From: UBA3774 sp045600025
Lineage (GTDB): Bacteria; Bacillota; Clostridia; Lachnospirales; Lachnospiraceae
Assembly (NCBI GenBank): GCA_045600025.1
Contig: JAZRXC010000007.1
Location: forward strand, 1 to 37,882
DNA length: 37,882 nucleotides
Direction of reading: 5' to 3'
Shown: one piece after another, positions 6,828 through 15,854 of the stretch
How the letters are laid out: each line of letters opens with the position of its first letter
Numbering within the stretch: the first letter of the stretch is position 1
The notes under the pieces: model-generated
The model's database searches: none
What the model saw: the letters and a program-made list of their open reading frames with translations, nothing else
Told to the model about the DNA's origin: nothing
Made by a program: the position numbers and the translations under genes

Positions 6828-8348
6828 ATGTATGCCAAAGTATTATCAATGACCATCTGCGGCATAGACGGATTACCCGTAACAGTTGAAGTAGACGTAT
6901 CATCAGGACTTCCGGATTTTTCTTTGGTGGGAGATTTATCACCGGAGACCAGAGAGGCCAGAGAAAGGGTCAGAACTTCACTTCGAAATTCAGGGTTTTC
7001 ATTTCCGTCAAAGCGCATCACAATAAATCTTGCTCCCGGCGATCTTCGAAAAGAAGGTACCGGGTTCGACCTGGCGATAGCGGTAGGCATGCTGGCCGCT
7101 TACGAGGAAATCGAGCCGAAGAGCTTTGAAGGAATCGTAATGCTGGGCGAACTCAGTCTCGACGGGCGCATCTGTTCCATACCGGGAGTCCTTCCGATGG
7201 TAATTGCAGCACAGCAACTGGGCTATAGCGCCTGCTTCGTCCCGCAGGCGAATGCAGCAGAAGCAGCTGTAGTATCGGGGATGAAGGTTACCGGTGTAGA
7301 AACGCTGACGGAAGTCTGCGCAATACTGAAAGGGTTAGTGCAAAAGGATCCGGCACACCCTGCTTCATCTGTTGTTGATGAACTGTATGACGTTGATTTT
7401 TCCGAGGTGAACGGACAGAAGAGTATGCGACGCGCAGCAGAGGTAGCAGCAGCGGGAATGCACAACATTCTGCTGATTGGATCGCCGGGGGCAGGCAAAA
7501 CCATGATTGCAAGACGGCTCCCGACAATTCTTCCTGATCTTACATGGAATGAAAGCCTTGAAGTCACGCGCATATACAGCGTAAGCGGACTGGTCGATCC
7601 GAACAATCCCGTAAAAAGGCAGAGACCGTTTCGCACGCCGCATCACACGATATCCGCGCCGGCTTTGATAGGCGGTGGCAAGCGCCCAATGCCCGGCGAA
7701 GTTTCCCTGGCTGACCGCGGCATCCTCTTCTTAGACGAGCTGCCGGAATTCCAAAAGTCATCACTTGAAGCATTAAGACAGCCACTCGAGGATAAGCTGG
7801 TGTCTGTTGTGAGAGTGACAGGACGAAGTGTATTTCCTGCTGATTTTATGTTATGCGCTGCGATGAATCCGTGCCGCTGCGGATACTATCCCGATAGAGA
7901 TAAATGCCACTGCAGTGAAAATGAAGTACGGAAATATATGCAGCGCATCAGTAGACCGTTGCTCGATAGAATTGATATCACGGTAGAGGCACCACCGGTA
8001 AAATATTCCGATCTGGATTCGGAAGAAGTAAACGAGTCCTCTGCAGATATTAAAGCAAGGGTAGAAAAAGCATGGGAGATTCAGCGAAAAAGATATGAGG
8101 GACAAAAGACGCTGTTCAATTCCCAAATGAGTGCAAGACAGATAAAAAAATGGTGCAGGTTGGCACCGTCAGATGAAAAACTTATGGCTGACGTATATAC
8201 GAAAATGAATTTAAGTGCGAGAGGTTATCATAAGATATTAAAAGTGTCGCGCACGATAGCCGATCTTGCCGGCAGCGAAGACATTTGCACCGAGCATCTG
8301 ATGGAAGCGCTTAGCTACAGAAGCGTAGATAAAAAGTTTTGGGGATAA
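6828..8348 (+). CDS. comM: YifB/ComM-family Mg-chelatase-like AAA+ ATPase
   Basis: 506 aa, the usual family length. The N-terminal ChlI-type domain (MYAKVLSMTICGIDG..., NLAPGDLRKEG) is followed by the AAA+ core with Walker A GSPGAGKT at residues 218-225, the family motif RTPHHTISAPALIGGG, Walker B GILFLDELPEF, the zinc-like cluster CRCGYYPDRDKCHC, and a C-terminal helical domain ending in SYRSVD. ComM is a hexameric helicase that helps branch migration of incoming DNA during natural transformation in some bacteria; that role is known from relatives and inferred here. The ribosome site is AGAGGA at 6815-6820. The gene ends three bases before the dprA start, so the two are co-transcribed. Confidence 0.95.
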   Translation: MYAKVLSMTICGIDGLPVTVEVDVSSGLPDFSLVGDLSPETREARERVRTSLRNSGFSFPSKRITINLAPGDLRKEGTGFDLAIAVGMLAAYEEIEPKSFEGIVMLGELSLDGRICSIPGVLPMVIAAQQLGYSACFVPQANAAEAAVVSGMKVTGVETLTEVCAILKGLVQKDPAHPASSVVDELYDVDFSEVNGQKSMRRAAEVAAAGMHNILLIGSPGAGKTMIARRLPTILPDLTWNESLEVTRIYSVSGLVDPNNPVKRQRPFRTPHHTISAPALIGGGKRPMPGEVSLADRGILFLDELPEFQKSSLEALRQPLEDKLVSVVRVTGRSVFPADFMLCAAMNPCRCGYYPDRDKCHCSENEVRKYMQRISRPLLDRIDITVEAPPVKYSDLDSEEVNESSADIKARVEKAWEIQRKRYEGQKTLFNSQMSARQIKKWCRLAPSDEKLMADVYTKMNLSARGYHKILKVSRTIADLAGSEDICTEHLMEALSYRSVDKKFWG

Positions 8349-8350
8349 TT

Positions 8351-9430
8351 ATGACAGACAGGCATTACTGGTATCAATTATTAAATATTGAGACAATTTC
8401 AAACGGAATAATAGACAGCTTAATAGATATCTACGGTTCACCTGCGGAGATTATGAATAGAAGTACGATTCCGGAACTTACTGATTTTTTGCAAACAAAA
8501 TTTGCGGAAGTTAAATCGCGGTCATGCGAGCTTGCCGCAGAATATGATCATCTGGTTAATCAGGACATTCATATGTATCTACGCGGCGACAGCGATTTCC
8601 CGGAAAAATTAAAAAATATTCCCGATAGCCCATGCGCATTATTTGTAAAAGGGAAATTGCCGCCGCCTGCAGTTCCCGCGATAGCCATAGTAGGGGCGAG
8701 AAAAGCCACGTCTCACGGAAGATGGCTTGCGGAAAAACTTGCAGGAGAGCTTGCGGTATGCGGGCTGATTGTGATAAGCGGTATGGCCGAAGGGATAGAC
8801 GGCAGCGGTCATAGAGGAGCCCTTGATGCAGGCGGACTTACTTATGCCGTGCTCGGATGCGGAGTAGACATCTGTTATCCGCAGTGTCATGAAAAGCTAT
8901 ATAAAGAAATATGTAAAACCGGTGGAGTCATATCAGAATATCCGTTGGGCACGCAGGGACTTCCGTATCATTTTCCGAAGAGAAATCGTATTATCAGTGC
9001 ATTATCAGATATAGTTCTTGTAGTGGAAGCGAGAGAAAAGAGCGGTTCACTTATTACCGTCTCATATGCGCTGGAACAAGGCAGAGATGTAATGGCGGTG
9101 CCGGGAAGGCCCGACGATGTATTCAGCTACAGCTGCAACAGACTGATTCGCGAGGGCGCCGGAGTGTGTACGTGCACAGACGATATTCTCACACAATTAG
9201 ATCTTATGGTGCCTCCGGAAGAGAGAATATCCGACAGCGCCGCAAAACTGGCAACGCTGAATGAATCAGAGACCAGCGTATACAATTTGTTATCCGGAAC
9301 ACCGCTTCATACGGATGAACTTATCATCAGAACCGGCTTGTCATACAGCCAGCTCATTCAAATCCTGATATCTCTTGAATTAAAAGGTCTTGCAACAAAC
9401 CCCTCAAATAACATGTATCAGAAAAAGTAA
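8351..9430 (+). CDS. dprA: DNA-processing protein DprA (RecA loader in transformation)
   Basis: DprA binds incoming single-stranded DNA and loads RecA onto it. The 359-aa protein has an N-terminal SAM-like part, the Rossmann-like core (VGARKATSHG, ISGMAEGIDGSGHRGAL, VLGCGVDICYP, PKRNRIISALS, KSGSLITVSYALEQGRDV, VPGRP) and a C-terminal winged-helix domain (about residues 290-355). ATG 8351 is preferred over the TTG at 8339 because GGGG at 8341-8344 is correctly spaced for it, although that places the ribosome site within the last codons of comM. The close link to comM and the downstream topA match the usual Firmicutes order. Three surface-protein genes separate it from topA here. Confidence 0.95.
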   Translation: MTDRHYWYQLLNIETISNGIIDSLIDIYGSPAEIMNRSTIPELTDFLQTKFAEVKSRSCELAAEYDHLVNQDIHMYLRGDSDFPEKLKNIPDSPCALFVKGKLPPPAVPAIAIVGARKATSHGRWLAEKLAGELAVCGLIVISGMAEGIDGSGHRGALDAGGLTYAVLGCGVDICYPQCHEKLYKEICKTGGVISEYPLGTQGLPYHFPKRNRIISALSDIVLVVEAREKSGSLITVSYALEQGRDVMAVPGRPDDVFSYSCNRLIREGAGVCTCTDDILTQLDLMVPPEERISDSAAKLATLNESETSVYNLLSGTPLHTDELIIRTGLSYSQLIQILISLELKGLATNPSNNMYQKK

Positions 9431-9434
9431 CAAA

Positions 9435-9989
9435 ATGAAGAAAAAGAAAAAAGTAGAACTTGCAAGCGGCATTACCTTAGTGCTGCTGTTAATCATCACT
9501 ATTATCATATTGCTTCTTTCGGGCATAAGCTGCGGAGGTTCGCCTGATTCGGTAAAGAGAGGAAATGTTGCCTCAATACAAAGAACGATGGAAGGCGTAA
9601 CGGATGAGAACGTCAAGTATGGAGAGATTCCTAATCGAGATAAGCAGGAAATAAAAGATGAACTGAATGCAATCGCGGCAGAAAAACAGATGCGCATTCA
9701 GATTACCTCAAATCCTGTTTTCCCCGACGGCGCTTCATATGGCGATTTTTTCATAGCAAACAATTCTGAAAATAAATACGATCAGATTGTTGAAGTGACG
9801 AAAGAAGACGGAGAACTTATTTATAAATCCGGTATTATACCGCCCGGATCATATATCGAAAAGGCCAAGCTCACAAAAGAACTTCCGGCCGGAGATTACA
9901 CCTGCAGTGCCAGAATTTATTCAATAGATGCGAATAAGGAAGTCTGCGGGAGCGTTGTTTTTATAATTACCGTTACGGTAAATAATTGA
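9435..9989 (+). CDS. Small membrane-anchored protein of the adhesin cassette
   Basis: 184 aa. A Lys-rich start (MKKKKK) is followed by one hydrophobic segment (about residues 9-31) and an extracellular part with a C-terminal beta domain. That domain has the pattern VEVTKEDGELIYKSG, IIPPGSYIEKAKL and AGDYTCSARIYS, seen in small proteins of Gram-positive surface-pilus or adhesin operons. The ATG at 9435 lies four bases after the dprA stop. The frame is open upstream into dprA, but ATG 9435 gives the expected basic N-terminus. The ribosome site is weak, so translation may be coupled to dprA. Role inferred: an accessory or anchoring partner of the adhesin encoded two genes later. No enzyme motif is present. 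Confidence 0.75.
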   Translation: MKKKKKVELASGITLVLLLIITIIILLLSGISCGGSPDSVKRGNVASIQRTMEGVTDENVKYGEIPNRDKQEIKDELNAIAAEKQMRIQITSNPVFPDGASYGDFFIANNSENKYDQIVEVTKEDGELIYKSGIIPPGSYIEKAKLTKELPAGDYTCSARIYSIDANKEVCGSVVFIITVTVNN

Positions 9990-10001
9990 CAGGAGGAAAA
10001 A

Positions 10002-10550
10002 ATGAAAAAAATATTAGCATTTGTATTATCGCTTGTAATAAGCATCGGAATATGCGGACCTGCATTTGCAGAAGAGTATTACAGTTACAACGAAACGGAA
10101 ATCCCGGTTCTCTTAACTTCTGAAGCAACACTTATTGACATTACAGTTACGCCGAGCATGGTGGTAAATGTTGACAAGAACGGCAACTGTACTTGCAGCG
10201 AGATAACATGTAAAAATAACAATGAATTCAATATTTGGATTTCAGATGCAGACATTTTGTATTATAGCGGTTGGAGGGCCGACAGCGATTTCGAAGATGA
10301 AGATTTAGAGAATTGCGGTCAGAGATTATTCTATGTACATTATGACGGCGATAAATATGACACAAATAAATCTTACGGTGAAAACATGGAAACGTTGGAT
10401 AAGGAATATCTGCAGGTTGCAGGAGGTAAGACCGAAAAAATTCCATTTGAAATACTGACAAAGAGTACAGGTAAGGCACTTAAGGATTTGGAAATCTCAG
10501 GAATAGAAATCACATTTATAGCAGGAATGGAGTATCATGAAGTGCTTTAA
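10002..10550 (+). CDS. Small secreted beta-sandwich protein of the adhesin cassette
   Basis: 182 aa with a signal peptide (MKKILAFVLSLVI..., cleavage near AFAEE). The mature part is acidic and beta-rich, with a TVTPSMVVNVDKNGNC strand pair, a CTC motif, and a closing strand LEISGIEITFIAG. It resembles pilin-like or WxL-like accessory proteins by layout only; I cannot name a family. AGGAGG at 9991-9996 is an excellent ribosome site. The gene overlaps the next one by 14 bases, which indicates translational coupling and a shared job with the adhesin. Confidence 0.75.
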   Translation: MKKILAFVLSLVISIGICGPAFAEEYYSYNETEIPVLLTSEATLIDITVTPSMVVNVDKNGNCTCSEITCKNNNEFNIWISDADILYYSGWRADSDFEDEDLENCGQRLFYVHYDGDKYDTNKSYGENMETLDKEYLQVAGGKTEKIPFEILTKSTGKALKDLEISGIEITFIAGMEYHEVL

Positions 10551-12717
10551 AAAGAATCTTTCAACAATTGCATACATTTGCACGGTTCTGATTCTGATAG
10601 CTTCTTTGGCTTCACCTGCACTGGCTGCTTCAGCAAAAGATCTCTATTCCGGAATGACATGGTATGAACACGGACTAAAAGCGGGGCTTTATGTAAATCC
10701 CGATTTAGATTACACAATTACGCATGAGTTTCAGAACGAAACAATACCTGACATAATAGATATGGCTCATTCAGTAGAAGGCTTTAACATCAATGAGTTT
10801 TTCAAAGGTACTATTTATCGCGGATTTTCATTAGAAGACTTTGAGATGTTTTATGAAAACGGGGTGAGTGACATGTCTGAGCTGAGCGGCTACATGCCCT
10901 TGATGCTGAGCTTTGATAACAGTGCAACGTTAAAAGCTACTGCAGATGATACGTTCCAGTATTTTAAAATACCGGCATATGGTACGGCACACGGGGCACT
11001 ATACCGGCTGACACTGAACGGACGTAACGGGCTTTGTATAAATTACGGAAAGCATGCGCCTAACGGCACTCGATACTATATCGGAGAAACATCCCAATAT
11101 GCCACCGAAGCTCAGATGGAAAATATCAAGATGGGGTTATTGTTTTCCTTATACAGCTATAACAATGATATCGGAAATACGTCTGCGTGGAGAAATTACG
11201 GAACGCTTTATGACATTCCGATCGGGAGCTGGACATATCTTATGGCACAGGTATGGACATGGTGCGCTATGCTGAATCTTACACCGATGGAGTGCGCTCA
11301 GCAGTTTGCAGAGGTGCTTCTTGACTGGGGCTCCAATAACCAGGCGTGGGCCGAGTCAGTTTTATTTGAAGCAAATAATTTTTTAAGCAACCGATTGTAT
11401 GAATATTATTCGGTTGACACAATTTTGTACACTTCAAATAATAACGCAAACCAGGTTATATTCGTATATGATTTTGAATCGCTTAAGCCCATGCAGGAAG
11501 TTAATCCGGTTATTAAAACGAGCGCGATAAACAAAGTCACAAAAATGACGCAGGCAGAAGCAAATACCATGGTTACGATATCGGATACTGTTTCGTACAC
11601 TGATCTCATTCCCGGAAAAGAATATACGGTGACCGGAAAAATAATGGTGCGCGATACCGCGTCTGAACTGAAGATCAACGGCAGAAGCGTTACTGCAACT
11701 AAAAAATTCACACCTACTGCGAAAAACGGAACGGTAAATATGGATTTTACATTTGATGCCGCTTCGCTCGCCGGCAAGACCATAGTTGTATATGAAGATG
11801 TTACCTATAACGGAAAAGAGGTTGCCTCACATAATGATATTAACGATGAGGCACAGAGCATACATTTTGCCGCTATATCAACTTCGGCAACTGATTCAAA
11901 GACCGGAATAAAAAATACCTGCGCGGCAAAAGATGCCTGCATAGTCGATAGGGTTTCTTATTCAAATTTGTTTTCCGGCGAAAGCTATGAACTGCGTGGT
12001 GTGCTGTATGATGCGGCAACGGGAAATCCAATACTTGTAAACGGAAACAAAATAACCGCAACACAGCGATTTACCCCGAGAAATACTTCGGGAAGTGTTG
12101 ATGTATCTTTTAAATTTGATGCAAGCTCATTTGCCGGTAAGACAGTTGTTGTATTTGAAGAGTTGTATTACAAAAACACGCGAATTGCCGCGCACCAGGT
12201 GCTCTCTGATGCTGAGCAGCAGGTGAGCATTCCGGGGATAGCAACTATTGCGCTTGATGAAGCTACAAATTCACACCATGCGTCATCTGTCGGAAGTATT
12301 ACGATAACGGACATGGTATATTATCAAAATCTTACCGAAGGACAGACTTACCGCGTAGAAGGGAGAATTGTTGACAGAGACAGCGGCGAGGAAATATATT
12401 CCGGAGGGATTCCGGTAGTATCCACATTGGAGTTTGTGGCAGATTCCGGCCACGGAAGTATCCCGGTGAGTTATCAACTTAACGGCGAAGAAGTTGCAGG
12501 GCGTGAACTCACCATATACGAAGATGTATATTATGGCGACGAGCTGATTGCATCTCACGGCGGATTTGACGAGCTGGCACAGATCATCAGCGTTGAGAGC
12601 GATAATGCTATGGGAGATAAACTTGAAACGGCAGTACTGATCGGTATGGGGACATTTGCAATTTCATGTGCAGCGGGTCTTGCCCTTATTCTGAAAAAAA
12701 GAGGGGCGTTTAAATGA
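10537..12717 (+). CDS. Thioester- and ester-bond-domain surface adhesin (VaFE-repeat type)
   Basis: 726 aa. Order: signal peptide (cleavage near ALAAS, about residue 31), an N-terminal domain to about 320, three repeats of about 115 residues (about 331-446, 447-565, 566-688), a single membrane segment (about 696-718) and a KKRGAFK tail. The N-terminal domain has the hallmarks of a thioester domain: a Cys in LCI (Cys167) and a Gln in AQVWTW (Gln238), which in this family form an internal bond used to attach covalently to host surfaces. Each repeat has the VaFE-type pattern: a D.V.Y..L..G..Y strand, a VVYEDV, VVFEEL or TIYEDV strand, and a final Gln (EAQSI, EQQV, LAQII), matching domains that form Thr-Gln ester crosslinks. 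No LPXTG motif was found, so anchoring appears to be by the membrane helix and not by sortase. Function inferred from domains. Confidence 0.85.
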   Translation: MKCFKKNLSTIAYICTVLILIASLASPALAASAKDLYSGMTWYEHGLKAGLYVNPDLDYTITHEFQNETIPDIIDMAHSVEGFNINEFFKGTIYRGFSLEDFEMFYENGVSDMSELSGYMPLMLSFDNSATLKATADDTFQYFKIPAYGTAHGALYRLTLNGRNGLCINYGKHAPNGTRYYIGETSQYATEAQMENIKMGLLFSLYSYNNDIGNTSAWRNYGTLYDIPIGSWTYLMAQVWTWCAMLNLTPMECAQQFAEVLLDWGSNNQAWAESVLFEANNFLSNRLYEYYSVDTILYTSNNNANQVIFVYDFESLKPMQEVNPVIKTSAINKVTKMTQAEANTMVTISDTVSYTDLIPGKEYTVTGKIMVRDTASELKINGRSVTATKKFTPTAKNGTVNMDFTFDAASLAGKTIVVYEDVTYNGKEVASHNDINDEAQSIHFAAISTSATDSKTGIKNTCAAKDACIVDRVSYSNLFSGESYELRGVLYDAATGNPILVNGNKITATQRFTPRNTSGSVDVSFKFDASSFAGKTVVVFEELYYKNTRIAAHQVLSDAEQQVSIPGIATIALDEATNSHHASSVGSITITDMVYYQNLTEGQTYRVEGRIVDRDSGEEIYSGGIPVVSTLEFVADSGHGSIPVSYQLNGEEVAGRELTIYEDVYYGDELIASHGGFDELAQIISVESDNAMGDKLETAVLIGMGTFAISCAAGLALILKKRGAFK

Positions 12718-12730
12718 TTTAACATTAAAC

Positions 12731-12759
12731 TTGCACCATTTTATAAAATCGTATATAGT
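12731..12759 (+). promoter_or_regulatory. Promoter of topA
   Basis: TTGCAC at 12731-12736 and TATAGT at 12754-12759, 17 bases apart. It gives topA its own transcription despite the adhesin genes upstream. Confidence 0.7.
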
Positions 12760-12784
12760 TGTTGAGTCCGAAAGGAGAAGGACG

Positions 12785-14743
12785 ATGGGAAATAAATTAA
12801 TAATAGTAGAGTCACCTGCAAAGGTAAAAACCATAAAGAAATTTCTCGGAGACAGCTATACGGTTGCGGCCTCTGCCGGCCATATCAGAGATCTGCCTAA
12901 AAGCAAGATGGGAATAGATATCGATAACGGCTTTGAGCCCGAATATATTACCATACGTGGTAAGGGTACGGTTGTTGCCGAGCTTAAAAAGCTTGCAAAA
13001 GAGGCTGACAAGGTTTACCTCGCAACCGACCCTGACCGCGAAGGTGAAGCAATAAGCTGGCATTTACGTGAGGCGCTCGGACTGCCTGAGAAAACCACAA
13101 AACGAATCAGCTTTAACGAGATAACAAAGAGCGCAGTTACGGCGGCGCTTGCATCACCGCGCGATATAGATATGAATCTTGTAGATGCGCAGCAGGCAAG
13201 ACGTGTGCTGGACCGTATTGTTGGTTACAGTATAAGCCCGCTTCTTTGGAGAAAAGTCAAAAAGGGTCTTTCAGCCGGACGTGTACAATCTGCAACGCTC
13301 GGAATGATATGCGAGAGAGAAGATGAAATATCCGCATTTATTCCCGAAGAGTATTGGAATCTTGACGCACTCATCAAAGCTGACGATTCTGCAAAAACGG
13401 TAGTATTCCACCTTGCAGAAAAGGAACGTCCGTCAAGCAAAGAAGGTATGGATGCACTCCTTTCCGAACTTGAAGGCGCAACATGGAAGGTGGCCGATAT
13501 AAAGACGCAGCCCAGAACGCGTCGCGCTCCACTTCCTTTTACTACAAGTACACTTCAGCAGGAAGCATCAAAGTATCTCAACTTTGCTCCGTCAAAAACG
13601 ATGCGTATTGCACAGCAATTATATGAAGGTGTTTCACTCGGCAAGAATACAACTGCACTGATTACATATCTTCGTACAGATTCGACACGTGTAGCAGCAG
13701 AAGCTCATGCAGCTGCTTGCAGCTTTATCGGCGAAACTTACGGAAAAGAATATGTGGCTGCATTTGTAGCAGACGGAAAGAACAAAGCTAATGTCCAGGA
13801 CGCACACGAAGCAATCCGCCCTACAGACGCCTCTCGCACACCTGATTCCGTAAAGGAATACCTCGAGCGTGACCAGTTCCGCTTGTACCAACTTATTTGG
13901 AAACGTTTTATCGCCAGCCGTATGTCTGAGCAGAAATCTGATGTTACGACAGTAAAGGCAATGGCAGGCGGACATAATTTTGCTGCGTCATCTACGAAAG
14001 TAACATTTAAAGGCTTCCGTCTGATATACGATGTAGGTGATGACGAAATTCAAAAAGACGGACCGCTTGATAAAATCACTCTTGATTCCGTACTTACGCT
14101 TCAGGAATTAAAACCCGAGCAGCATTTTACCCAGCCGCCGGCACATTATACAGAGGCAACCCTCGTGCATGCGATGGAGGAATGCGGTATTGGCAGACCT
14201 TCAACCTACGCGCCGACCATAGCTCTTTTGATGAGCAGAGGTTACATTAATAAAGAAGGAAAGAATATATTTGTAACTGACCTCGGTGAAGCCGTAAATA
14301 ATATCATGCAGGATAGCTTCAAAAAAATTGCCGACACCGGTTTTACTGCAGAGATGGAAGGAAAGCTCGACCGGATAGCTGAAGGCGGTGAGTCCTGGAG
14401 AGCGGTACTGGGGCAGTTTTATCCCGAGTTCAAAGAAACACTTTCCGCAGCGGATGAAAAAATCGGACGTGTTAAGATTCCGGATCCGGTATCTGATGTT
14501 ATTTGTGATAAGTGCGGCCGCAATATGGTAATAAAGATGGGCAAATACGGTAAGTTTCTCGCCTGCCCCGGTTTCCCGGAATGCAGAAATATAAAAACCT
14601 ATCTCGAGAAAGCCGGAGTTAAGTGCCCTAAGTGCGGCGGCGAACTGATAATCCGCAAGACAAAAAAAGGACGCAAATATTACGGCTGTGAGAAATATCC
14701 GGATTGTGATTATATGAGCTGGAATAAACCGAGTAAGAAATAG
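12785..14743 (+). CDS. topA: DNA topoisomerase I (type IA)
   Basis: Relaxes negatively supercoiled DNA (652 aa). The Toprim domain opens with KLIIVESPAKVKTI and contains ATDPDREGEA; the catalytic tyrosine is Tyr295 in ITYLRTDS; EECGIGRPSTYAPT lies in the core. Two four-Cys zinc ribbons close the protein: CDKCG...CPGFPEC and CPKCGG...CEKYPDC. The frame is open back to 12731, but that would begin within the -35 box; AAAGGAG at 12771-12777 points to ATG 12785, and the protein then begins as in other TopA proteins. Confidence 0.97.
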   Translation: MGNKLIIVESPAKVKTIKKFLGDSYTVAASAGHIRDLPKSKMGIDIDNGFEPEYITIRGKGTVVAELKKLAKEADKVYLATDPDREGEAISWHLREALGLPEKTTKRISFNEITKSAVTAALASPRDIDMNLVDAQQARRVLDRIVGYSISPLLWRKVKKGLSAGRVQSATLGMICEREDEISAFIPEEYWNLDALIKADDSAKTVVFHLAEKERPSSKEGMDALLSELEGATWKVADIKTQPRTRRAPLPFTTSTLQQEASKYLNFAPSKTMRIAQQLYEGVSLGKNTTALITYLRTDSTRVAAEAHAAACSFIGETYGKEYVAAFVADGKNKANVQDAHEAIRPTDASRTPDSVKEYLERDQFRLYQLIWKRFIASRMSEQKSDVTTVKAMAGGHNFAASSTKVTFKGFRLIYDVGDDEIQKDGPLDKITLDSVLTLQELKPEQHFTQPPAHYTEATLVHAMEECGIGRPSTYAPTIALLMSRGYINKEGKNIFVTDLGEAVNNIMQDSFKKIADTGFTAEMEGKLDRIAEGGESWRAVLGQFYPEFKETLSAADEKIGRVKIPDPVSDVICDKCGRNMVIKMGKYGKFLACPGFPECRNIKTYLEKAGVKCPKCGGELIIRKTKKGRKYYGCEKYPDCDYMSWNKPSKK

Positions 14744-14748
14744 GCAGT

Positions 14749-14777
14749 TTGTAAACAGTACGGATTTGTGATATACT
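14749..14777 (+). promoter_or_regulatory. Promoter of the DegV-family gene
   Basis: TTGTAA at 14749-14754 and TATACT at 14772-14777, 17 bases apart, starting 5 bases after the topA stop codon. No terminator separates the two genes. Confidence 0.75.
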
Positions 14778-14799
14778 CGCCCGTGTAAAGGAGATAGGC

Positions 14800-15660
14800 A
14801 TGCGAGATTTTGTTTTTATGATAGATATGAACGGCGATATCAATGCCGAGTATGCTAAAGCCGAAGATATAAAAATTTTTCCGCAGTATTACCATTTTAA
14901 TGACGGCATAATTTACGGAGATGGTCAGTATCTGGATATGGAGACATTCTTTTCTAGACTGCGCGCAGGTGAAAAGGCTTATTCGATGGGCTGCAACCCC
15001 GTGCGCGTAAAGGAAATCATGGAGCCAACCGTTGCAGAAGGAAAAGATGTAATAGTTGCGATGGCGTCTTCTGAATGCAGCGGAAGTTACAACACCGTAA
15101 AAGTAGTGGCCGAAGAACTCATGGAGAAATATCCGGGCTCACGTATATACGTTTTAGATTCACTTCTTGAATGCGCACCGATTGAACTGCTTGTCAGAAT
15201 GGGCGTAGATATGAAAAAAGACGGCAAGAGCTTTGACGAAATTGTTGAAACGCTTGAGAGACGTAAACTGGATATGGATGTTTATTTTATCGTAGATAAT
15301 CTTGAGTATCTGGTTCGCGGCGGTCGTCTTTCTGCATTTAAAGGCGCGATCGGCAGTATGCTTGATATCAAGCCGATTCTCCATTTTGAAAACGGCAAGA
15401 TTGTACCCTTGATGAAGTGCCGCGGTAAAAAAGCTGCAAAACAGGCTATACTGGAACGTCTTTCCAAGATGGATCTTGACCCTGATTATTTTGCTTTCGG
15501 CAATACAACATGCCGCGAAGAGATAGAAGAATATGCGGAGGAATGTAAAGAAAAACTCGGTGTAAATATTACCGATATAGTAGATGTTAATCTTATTATT
15601 TCAAGCCATACAGGCGACGGCGCCTTCGGACTGACATTTGTTACAAAAGATAAACACTGA
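14800..15660 (+). CDS. DegV-family fatty-acid-binding protein
   Basis: 286 aa. The DegV pattern is visible along the length: an N-terminal D-rich strand (MIDMNGDINAEY), the ASSECSGSYNT loop, a YVLDS strand, LEYLVRGGRLSAFKGAIGSML, and a closing domain with the SSHTGDGAFGLTF motif. Relatives bind fatty acids and supply them to the FakA kinase for phospholipid synthesis; whether this copy does so cannot be seen from sequence, and no fakA gene lies in the window. AAAGGAG at 14787-14793 supports the start. A single-gene unit: own promoter and terminator. Confidence 0.9.
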   Translation: MRDFVFMIDMNGDINAEYAKAEDIKIFPQYYHFNDGIIYGDGQYLDMETFFSRLRAGEKAYSMGCNPVRVKEIMEPTVAEGKDVIVAMASSECSGSYNTVKVVAEELMEKYPGSRIYVLDSLLECAPIELLVRMGVDMKKDGKSFDEIVETLERRKLDMDVYFIVDNLEYLVRGGRLSAFKGAIGSMLDIKPILHFENGKIVPLMKCRGKKAAKQAILERLSKMDLDPDYFAFGNTTCREEIEEYAEECKEKLGVNITDIVDVNLIISSHTGDGAFGLTFVTKDKH

Positions 15661-15670
15661 TTATGTATAC

Positions 15671-15702
15671 AAAAGTGGGAGCAGAAATGCTCCCGCTTTT
15701 TG
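15671..15702 (+). terminator. Terminator after the DegV-family gene
   Basis: AAAAGTGGGAGCA pairs with TGCTCCCGCTTTT over a GAAA tetraloop, then Ts. The A and T runs make it potentially bidirectional. Confidence 0.9.
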
Positions 15703-15787
15703 TTTTATAAAAATAAACGATAAAAAAAATGCCGACAATACTATTTAATTTTTTTATATATTCTTATAATAATTTTTCATAATGCTC

Positions 15788-15816
15788 TTGAAAAAGACTT
15801 TGGCTTGTTTTATTAT
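15788..15816 (+). promoter_or_regulatory. Promoter of the membrane pyrophosphatase gene
   Basis: TTGAAA at 15788-15793 and TATTAT at 15811-15816, spacing 17. A second possible -10 (TATAAT at 15765-15770) lacks a matching -35. Confidence 0.65.
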
Positions 15817-15854
15817 TAACATACGTCACATTTATACAAAGGAGTTAGTTGACA

